From: Gracilibacteraceae bacterium
Lineage (GTDB): Bacteria; Bacillota; Desulfitobacteriia; Desulfitobacteriales; Syntrophobotulaceae
Reading direction: 5' to 3'
Length of the DNA stretch: 16,742 nt
Assembly (NCBI GenBank): GCA_031263945.1
Contig: JAISEW010000098.1
Span: 1 to 16,742, forward strand
Shown piece after piece: positions 7,767-13,600 of the stretch. The position numbers and the translations under genes were made by a program. The notes under the pieces are model-generated. The model was not told where the DNA came from, searched no databases, and saw nothing but the letters and a program-made list of their open reading frames with translations. Position 1 is the stretch's first letter. Each line of letters opens with the position of its first letter.

Positions 7767-8999
7767 TTACTCCAGCGGCTTGATATTGGCTGCGACTGCC
7801 CAGTCATAAGTGGTCAGATAAGGGTCGGGGGCAACAGCAGAGGATGTAGAGAACACTTCGGTAATCAAACCACCGGATCCCACCTTGCCAATTCTGACGG
7901 TTTTGGAAAGATGCTGATTTTCGCCGTTGATGGTAACCTTGCCTTCCGGGGCCTGATATGAAATCTCACCGGTTTTGATGACGCTCAGTACTTTGTCGAT
8001 ATCAAAACTCCCGGCTTTTTCCACGGCCGCTTTCCAGAGATATACCGCGTCATAGGCAGCCTCGGCAGGATCACTCGTCACACGGGCATTTCCGAATTTG
8101 GCTTTATATGCCGCCACAAATTTGGTGTTTTCCGGCGTGTCGGTGGTCTGGTAGTAATTCCAGGAAACCATATGATCTTTGAGGATATCGGCCCCGATTG
8201 CCGCAACCTCTTCCTCAGCTATGGAGAAAGACATGGTCATATACTTGGACGCGTCATAGTTCTTTTCAGACATCTGCTTAAAAAAGGAAACATTGCCTGT
8301 TCCGTTCAGCGTGTTGACAATCACATCCGGCTTGGCGGCTTCGATTTTAGAAATAATGGCCGCAAAATCCGTCTGGTCCATGGCGGCGTATTCCTCCCCA
8401 ACCGTTTCCAGTCCGGCAGCGCTCACCTGCGCCTTGATGATCATATTGGCAGTGCGGGGGAACACATAGTCAGACCCAAGCAGAAAGAATTTTTTATATC
8501 CCTGCTCAATCAAATATTCAATCGCGGGAACGATTTGCTGATTGGGAGCCGCGCCGGTATAAATGATGTTTGGCGACTGTTCCATACCCTCATACTGCAC
8601 AGGATACCAAAGGAGACTGCTATAGTCCTCAAAAACGGATTTGACCGCTTTGCGGGAGGACGAAGTCCAGCAACCGAACACGGTGACCACCTTGTCCTGG
8701 CCGACTAATTTTTCGGCCTTGGTCGCAAAGGTGGAGGGTTGAGAAGCGCCGTCCTCTTCTATATATTTTATCTGGTTGCCTAAAACACCACCGGCCGCGT
8801 TGATCTCCTCAATCGCAAGCACCTCTGCGTCCCGCACGGATTTTTCGCTGATTGCCATTGGCCCGGTCAGCGAATGCAGCAGACCCACCGTGACCGTGTC
8901 TGCGGAACCGCCGCTGTTCGAACCGCACCCCACCAAAAGACTTGAAAGCAGCGCAAACGTTGTCAGAGCCGCAAGTATTTTCACAAATGCTTTTTTCAT
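7767..8999 (-). CDS. urtA: Urea ABC transporter substrate-binding lipoprotein UrtA
   Basis: UrtA captures urea outside the cell and delivers it to UrtBC. From the chosen start the product has 410 residues. The signal peptide MKKAFVKILAAL... ends in a lipobox LLVGC with Cys25 as the lipidated residue, followed by a serine/glycine linker, so the protein is membrane-anchored as in Gram-positives. The mature part is a type I periplasmic-binding fold, and the stretches VGLLHSLTG, FGCWTSSSRKAV, LLWYPVQYEG, TGAAPNQQI and SDYVFPRTAN are strongly UrtA-like rather than LivK-like. The frame could extend upstream to 9035, but that adds residues encoded within a palindrome. The ATG at 8997-8999 has GAGGAG nine bases ahead and starts the signal peptide properly. 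It is the first gene of the urt-ure operon. Confidence 0.96.
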   Translation of the reverse strand: MKKAFVKILAALTTFALLSSLLVGCGSNSGGSADTVTVGLLHSLTGPMAISEKSVRDAEVLAIEEINAAGGVLGNQIKYIEEDGASQPSTFATKAEKLVGQDKVVTVFGCWTSSSRKAVKSVFEDYSSLLWYPVQYEGMEQSPNIIYTGAAPNQQIVPAIEYLIEQGYKKFFLLGSDYVFPRTANMIIKAQVSAAGLETVGEEYAAMDQTDFAAIISKIEAAKPDVIVNTLNGTGNVSFFKQMSEKNYDASKYMTMSFSIAEEEVAAIGADILKDHMVSWNYYQTTDTPENTKFVAAYKAKFGNARVTSDPAEAAYDAVYLWKAAVEKAGSFDIDKVLSVIKTGEISYQAPEGKVTINGENQHLSKTVRIGKVGSGGLITEVFSTSSAVAPDPYLTTYDWAVAANIKPLE

Positions 9000-9024
9000 A
9001 CGATTCATCTCCTCGAATATAATA

Positions 9025-9068
9025 AATACAGACAAAGGGGTCGGTGCACCGACCCCTTTGTCTGTATT
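9025..9068. repeat. Perfect 44-bp palindrome upstream of urtA
   Basis: Every base from 9025 to 9068 pairs with its mirror base around 9046/9047 (centre TGCA). The half-site begins AATACAGACAAAGGGGTCGG. It lies 26 bases before the urtA start codon and begins almost exactly where the predicted urtA transcript begins. As RNA it would be a stable hairpin with a stem of about 20 bp at the mRNA 5' end; as DNA it could be a two-fold symmetric operator. No clean T-run follows on either strand, so a simple terminator is less likely. Confidence 0.9.
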
Positions 9069-9075
9069 CGCAAAA

Positions 9076-9105
9076 ATATTAACATAAGTTGATGGCGTTG
9101 GTCAA
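9076..9105 (-). promoter_or_regulatory. Predicted sigma-70-type promoter of the urt-ure operon
   Basis: On the minus strand TTGACC (9100-9105) and TAATAT (9076-9081) are separated by 18 bases; shifting the -10 by one base gives a 17-base spacer. The predicted start is near 9069, at the edge of the 44-bp palindrome. Matches are good but the region is AT-rich, so chance cannot be excluded. Confidence 0.6.
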
Positions 9106-9117
9106 TACGGTTTCGCA

Positions 9118-9138
9118 AAGTTTAAAAATTTCTAACTT
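9118..9138. promoter_or_regulatory. Imperfect inverted repeat upstream of the urtA -35, possible operator
   Basis: AAGTTTAAAAATTTCTAACTT is a 21-base imperfect inverted repeat with perfect AAGTT/AACTT outer arms. It sits about 12 bases upstream of the -35, a usual place for an activator site. I do not see a canonical GlnR/TnrA (TGTNA-N7-TNACA) match, so no regulator is proposed. AT-rich sequence makes such repeats fairly easy to find by chance. Confidence 0.3.
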
Positions 9139-9177
9139 GTCGGCAAATATGAATGAAAACTCATAAATATTTTTGTG

Positions 9178-9804
9178 CTAAATGCCAAATTTTATCTTGG
9201 CGTATTCCATGATCAGGGCCACGGCGTTATCCAATCCGACCCTGTCTGTATTCAACGTTAAATCATAGAGAACCGGGTCGGTCCAAATGCGCCCACCAGA
9301 ATAATACTGGAAATAATCGGAGCGGTACCTATCCGTTTTCGTAATCAAAGCATGAGCTTCCTCTTCGGAAATACCCATCTTTTCCATCACGCTTTTCAAG
9401 CAGTACGCGCGAGGCGCTTCAATATATACGCTGAGCACATTGGAACGCTCCCGCAAAAGAAAGTTAGCGCATTTGCCTACAATAATACAGGATTCAGATT
9501 CCGCTAGCTCCCGGATAACAGCAGCTTGAATCGCGAAAAGATTATCATCGGAAACAAAATGCTTGTCGGCGGGTAAGAGAATACGATCCGTGTTCGGAGC
9601 GGCTTTCAGTTTTTGCAGTAAACCGCCCTGCAGCTTCTCATCCGCTTGAGCAAATTTTTCCTTGCTGATTCCGCTGTGTTCGGAGGCCATAGCAAGTATT
9701 TGGTTCTCATAGAAGGGAATATTTAGTTCTTTTGAAAGCGCACGAGCAATCTGCGCCCCTCCACTACCGAATCCGCGTGCGATCGTTATGACATAGTTTT
9801 GCAT
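9178..9804 (-). CDS. Cytidylate-kinase-like family protein
   Basis: A 208-residue P-loop protein resembling the cytidylate-kinase-like group common in Firmicutes, which is related to but distinct from Cmk. The N-terminus YVITIARGFGSGGAQIARAL (residues 4-23) carries a glycine-rich nucleotide-binding loop in the form seen in that family. IIVGKCANFLLRER (about 107-120) matches the family's second conserved block, and TDRYRSDYFQYYSG (about 161-174) fits the lid and substrate region. Cellular substrate is unknown; CMP kinase activity is possible but not shown. The ATG at 9802-9804 has GAGAGG eight bases ahead and a strong promoter upstream. It ends about 100 bases before the urtA promoter, with only a weak AT-rich hairpin between, so some read-through into urtA is possible. 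No functional link with urea use is apparent. Confidence 0.85.
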   Translation of the reverse strand: MQNYVITIARGFGSGGAQIARALSKELNIPFYENQILAMASEHSGISKEKFAQADEKLQGGLLQKLKAAPNTDRILLPADKHFVSDDNLFAIQAAVIRELAESESCIIVGKCANFLLRERSNVLSVYIEAPRAYCLKSVMEKMGISEEEAHALITKTDRYRSDYFQYYSGGRIWTDPVLYDLTLNTDRVGLDNAVALIMEYAKIKFGI

Positions 9805-9861
9805 GGCCAGGACCTCTCATAATGAATGATGTCTAGACACTATTGTAAACTTCCAGTCTAA

Positions 9862-9890
9862 ATTATAAAAAGATTTCCCTTTCAAGTCAA
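9862..9890 (-). promoter_or_regulatory. Strong sigma-70-type promoter for the kinase-like gene
   Basis: On the minus strand TTGACT (9885-9890) and a perfect TATAAT (9862-9867) are separated by exactly 17 bases, one base short of full consensus. The predicted start near 9855 leaves a leader of about 50 bases to the ATG at 9804. A small palindrome GTCTAGAC lies in that leader at 9831-9838. Confidence 0.8.
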
Positions 9891-9966
9891 GAAAAATTGA
9901 AAATTTCTTTCTGGATTTGCTGCACGCAGGTATCTTCCTCGTGTCACATCTCCGCTCATAATCGCC

Positions 9967-10059
9967 GGGTATACCCAGTTCTCTCAACGCGATCATCTGC
10001 TTGTATGTATTTTGATCCGCGCTCGATACGGCGGCAGGGAGATAATCTCGATGTTGCAA
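9967..10059 (-). pseudogene. Decayed N-terminal fragment of a serine recombinase (resolvase/invertase family)
   Basis: In one minus-strand frame residues read AVSSADQNTYKQMIALRELG (10032 to about 9973). This fits the conserved N-terminus of small serine recombinases, where R-V-S-S/T-x-x-Q-N is followed by R-Q-x-x-A-L-x-x-x-G; the catalytic Ser sits in the V-S-S segment. Here the usual arginine before V is alanine, the preceding Y-G-Y-I motif is degraded, and the D-K-x-S-G segment expected soon after L-G-I-P is absent. The frame drifts on into the kinase promoter. No catalytic or C-terminal part is present. I read it as a remnant of a mobile element or site-specific recombination system. Similarity was judged by eye. 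Confidence 0.55.
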
Positions 10060-10327
10060 GGGATGACAAGTCCGCCAAACCCTATAATAAGTGCCTTAAT
10101 TGAGGATTAGTATGAAGAAGGGACCGCTGTCGGTAAGCTGGTATCTCAAAACGGCTTTGTTCCCCCGCCCGTGCACATTGCCCTCGTTGTAGTTCTGCGC
10201 GTGATAGGGTCGGGTGGTAAACAAAGTCGGGCCGCACCGGGCATAGCCAAAATAATCAGCTTGCCACAGGCAAGCAATAAAAATATGGGCGGATGGCATG
10301 TGAATATGCTGTTTCGCGGCAAGTTAT

Positions 10328-10360
10328 GCAGGTTTCCGGAGTGCCGGAGGCCTGCGTTTT
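10328..10360 (+). terminator. Plus-strand intrinsic terminator
   Basis: GCAGGTTTCCGG (10328-10339), loop AGTG, CCGGAGGCCTGC (10344-10355) form a 12-bp stem with two G-T pairs, followed directly by GTTTTCGT. This is a good rho-independent terminator for a plus-strand transcript, yet no plus-strand gene lies upstream. It may end a small RNA or a lost gene, or insulate the giant gene downstream. Confidence 0.65.
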
Positions 10361-10401
10361 CGTCAATTATCGGGTAAAATTTCCAGTATTCGGAACATAA
10401 A

Positions 10402-10436
10402 AACGGTAATTTAGACCATTGTTCTGAATTACCGTT
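10402..10436. repeat. 14-bp inverted repeat upstream of the giant gene
   Basis: AACGGTAATTTAGA (10402-10415) pairs with TCTGAATTACCGTT (10423-10436), with a single G-T pair and a 7-base loop; the outer 10 bp are perfect. On the minus strand it is followed by TTTTTATG, so it could be an AT-rich minus-strand terminator. On the plus strand it overlaps the -35 region of a candidate promoter, which fits an operator. Confidence 0.6.
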
Positions 10437-10443
10437 AATCATG

Positions 10444-10452
10444 TGGTATAAA
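10444..10452 (+). promoter_or_regulatory. Candidate extended -10 promoter of the giant surface protein gene
   Basis: TGGTATAAA is an extended -10 (TGn-TATAAA). There is no good -35 at the right distance (CTGAAT at 10424-10429), and that region lies inside the 14-bp inverted repeat. Transcription from here would leave a leader of about 200 bases. Confidence 0.35.
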
Positions 10453-10463
10453 TTTATCATTTG

Positions 10464-10628
10464 AAACGGATGGCTGCGAAGCAATCAGCGTTTATGACAG
10501 CGCGCATGGCTTCCATATAGCGCGGATATAGAGAGAAGCCGCGCCGGCATATATCCATAGCGGGGAACGCCGGATAGGCGCGCCATTTTTTCGCGGGTTT
10601 TCGATGTCGATTTCCGTCGAAAAGCGCG
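10464..10628 (+). promoter_or_regulatory. Hairpin-rich leader of the giant surface protein gene, possible riboregulator
   Basis: Four stems can be drawn in series: AAAC/GCTG with CAGC/GTTT (10464-10493, one bulge), GGCTTC with GAAGCC (10508-10540), CCGGC with GCCGG (10544-10573) and CGCG-TTTTCGA with TCGAAAA-CGCG (10592-10628). The last ends 18 bases before the ribosome-binding site. I could not match a known riboswitch consensus, including the c-di-GMP type often found before clostridial adhesins. GC-rich sequence forms stems readily, so significance is uncertain. Confidence 0.35.
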
Positions 10629-10646
10629 GGGTTTGAAGCGAAGAAC

Positions 10647-10653
10647 GGGGGAG
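10647..10653 (+). promoter_or_regulatory. Ribosome-binding site fixing the start of the giant gene
   Basis: GGGGGAG lies eight bases before the ATG at 10662-10664. An in-frame TAG at 10575-10577 closes the frame upstream and no other ATG lies between, so this start is well determined. Confidence 0.7.
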
Positions 10654-10661
10654 TTGCAGGG

Positions 10662-13600
10662 ATGAAACCGATAAGCCTTTGGGGAAAGCATGGCGCTCTA
10701 ATAAAGCCAACGCGGGTAAAAACGGCGCGGCGGAGGACTGCGGCTGTCCTGATGGCGGTGACGCTGCTGCTGTCCGCGTTTCCCGCGGGCCTCGTCGCCA
10801 GCGCGCTCCAGCTCGGGGAGGACGGGAGCATATCTGGGTATCCGGGGCCGGAGCAAAACGCGGACGGGCTGTACGACGGCCGCGAAGCGCTCACGGAGGG
10901 GCCGGGCGAGGCGTCCGGGGAAGCGCCGGAGGAAGGCCCGGACGGCGGCCTCTCCGTCGAACCCGCTGAGGAACCCGGGATCGGGGCGGCGGACCTTCCG
11001 CCGGAGGACCCAGACGACGGCATGATCCCCGACCTGCCGCCGCTCAGGGGCGCGCCGCGGGCGGCGCCTATCGAGATCGACCTGTCACGGACGACGGCGG
11101 GCGGGCTGGGCTTCACTGTGAGCACGGGCGTTTCTCCCGGCGCCGGTTACGGCGTTCCCGTCACCGGAGACAGGGCACTGACCTTCAGCGGCGCGGACGC
11201 GAGCAGTAACAGCTACCGGATCGTCCAGTCCTACGGCCCCGGCACCTCCATCTTCCACAGCATCGTCATAAGCGCCGGCGTGGATACCACGATCACCCTT
11301 GCCGGCATAGACGTCAAGAGTGGGGGTCCGTCTCCCTTCGCGCTGGAACAGAACGCGGCGGTAAGCCTGATCCTCGAGAACGTCCAGCATGGCGCGGACG
11401 TCGTGATCAACAGCCTGGAGCATACGTATAAGGATTCGGGGAGCGTCGCAAATAACGCGGCGCTGCGTGTACCTGTAAACGCGAGCCTCACCATCCGCGG
11501 GAGCGGCAGGCTGGAGGCGAGGGGCGGCTACCATGGCGCGGGCATCGGCGGCGGAGAAGGAAGCGCGGACGCCGGGACCATCACCATTTTGAGCGGAACG
11601 GTGGAGGCCTGGGGCACCGCCGCGTCGGGTATCGGCGGCGGCTACGGCGGCCAGAGCGGGGACATCACCATTGTGGACGGCGACGTCACGGGCCACGGCG
11701 GCGACTACGGTGCGGGCATCGGCGGGGGCCGGAGCGAACCCGGCAATGGCCAAAACGGCAGCATCACCATCGAGGGCGGAAGTGTCAGGGGCTACGGCGG
11801 CGAATACGGCGCGGGCATCGGCGGCGGGTTCAACCGCCAGGGCGGCACGATCAGCATCAGCGGCGGCGTTGTCGTCGCGAGAGGCGGCAATCCTACCGGC
11901 GCGGGTATCGGCGGCAGCAACAGCGGCAGCGGCGGCACGATCAGCATCACCGGCGACGCGGACGTCACCGCGACAGGCGGCGCCAATTCATCCGATTATG
12001 CGGCGGGTATTGGCGGCGGCAGCGCCGGGAATGCCGCGGTCCTCACGATCAGCCCTACGGCCGGGGTCAAGGCGTATTCATTAGGGAGTGCCGGCGCGTC
12101 CCGTCCGGCGATCCACGCTTCCAGCGTGAGCGGCGGCGGGTACTTTGTCAACGCGTATTTCGACAACAACATGGCCGGCTTCCCCAACGGCGGCGTGACG
12201 CTGGAGATCTACGCGAACGGCGGGACCGACGTCACCGACACGCTCACGCTGCCCGTGACCTACCTGTCTGTGACCTACCGCGGCTTCGCATACACCACGG
12301 TCAGCGACCGGACGCAAGACGACCATATCCTGGCCTACGCCGTGGCGGACGGGCGCGGGCTGGGCCGGGTGCTCCGGAATGACAACAGCTTACCGGAGAT
12401 CCCCTCTGTGAATAGCACCGCCCCCCGGCAGGTGAAGCTGGGCGGCGGACTGGCGGGCACGCTCACCGTGAGCAACGAGAGCTATACGACCGCGGCCTTC
12501 GTCAATTCCGGGCATGATTTGCAGGGCGCGAACTACGTGCAGGGCGGGTTCCAGTACGCGACAAGCGCCGATATGAGCGGCGCTGAGGATGTGCCCTGGT
12601 CCGACTGGAACGCGGGCAATATCACGGGCAACATCACCGGGCTTGCGCCGGGCACGGACTATTACGCGCGGAGCTACCTGACGACCGAGCTTACGTCCGG
12701 CGGCGTGCGCACCACCACCTACAGCGCGGTCAAGACATTTAAAACGCTGGCTGCCGTCGAGATCAATCTCTGCATAGAGTACGGGAACGGCTATTCCGGC
12801 GACGGCTGGACTGTCAGCGGCACTCAGTCTGCGCAGACGCTGACTTTTAATTCGGGCGCGGCCGGTAAAGCGTACCGCGTCATTCAGGTAGACGCGCCTA
12901 CCGCTAATGCGTCTAAATTCCAAAATATCGCCGTTAGCAGCGGCGTGAGCACCACGATCACCCTTGTGGGTATCAATGTGACCTGCGGGAAGCAGAGAAC
13001 GCCAACGTTCGGTTTATCAGGGACCGCGAGCGTAAGCCTGATCCTCGAGGGAGATAACGTCCTGACGCAGGATAATACGGTGACGGTAACAGGGTCGACA
13101 GTCTGCAACAACGCCGCGCTGGGTGTGCCCAGATCGGGCGCCACGCTGGCGTCCATCGTCATCAGCGGGAGCGGGAGCCTGACGGCGACCGGCGGCTACG
13201 GCAGCGCCGGGATCGGCGGCGGGTATTACGAAAAGGCGGGCAATATTACGATCAATGGCGGAAGGCTTGAAGCGACCGGCGGGATCGGCGGCGCGGGGAT
13301 CGGCGGCGGTTACAACCACGGGGTCTCATCCGCGCCGGGCGGCACTACCGTTATCAACGGCGGAGAGTTGGAAGCGCATGGCGGCGGCGGTTCTTACGCC
13401 GGCGCGGGGATCGGCGGCGGCGGATATTTCGGCAACGCGAGCGGCAATGTCACGATCAACGGCGGGCGCGTCGATGCATGGGGAGGCGTGGGTTCCTATT
13501 ACAACGGCGCGGGGATCGGCGGCGGCGGCAGAGGCGGCTTTGAGACGATCACGATTACTGGCGGAACCGTAAGAGCGTGGGGCGGCGGGTCTTCCGCTAA

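Larger units (their letters stand above)
10060..10661. other. Non-coding or unrecognised 600-base stretch
   Basis: No convincing protein gene is visible here. Minus-strand frames at 10096-10299 and 10146-10484 overlap each other in different frames, lack good ribosome-binding sites and resemble nothing I recognise. A plus-strand ATG at 10111 has AGGA nearby but stops after 26 codons. The stretch contains a TATAAT box at 10083-10088, a small 6-bp hairpin at 10259-10275, an intrinsic terminator, a 14-bp inverted repeat and the structured leader of the giant gene, listed separately where supportable. It looks like a decayed accessory junction. Confidence 0.5.

Noticed and set aside
9000..9035. 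Upstream start for urtA at 9035
   Set aside because: It would begin within the 44-bp palindrome and place non-signal residues before MKKAF. The ATG at 8997-8999 has a proper ribosome-binding site and signal peptide.
9025..9068. Palindrome as a plain intrinsic terminator of the kinase gene
   Set aside because: It lies about 110 bases after the gene, downstream of the likely urtA promoter, and no T-run follows on the minus strand. A terminator or attenuator role is not excluded but is not the simplest reading.
10464..10640. Cyclic-di-GMP riboswitch before the giant gene
   Set aside because: I looked for the conserved class I segments and found no convincing match; only generic stems are visible.
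10457..11125. Minus-strand 222-codon frame at the start of the giant gene
   Set aside because: It is antisense to the signal peptide and linker; low-complexity Ser/Pro/Gly sequence without a ribosome-binding site or domain.
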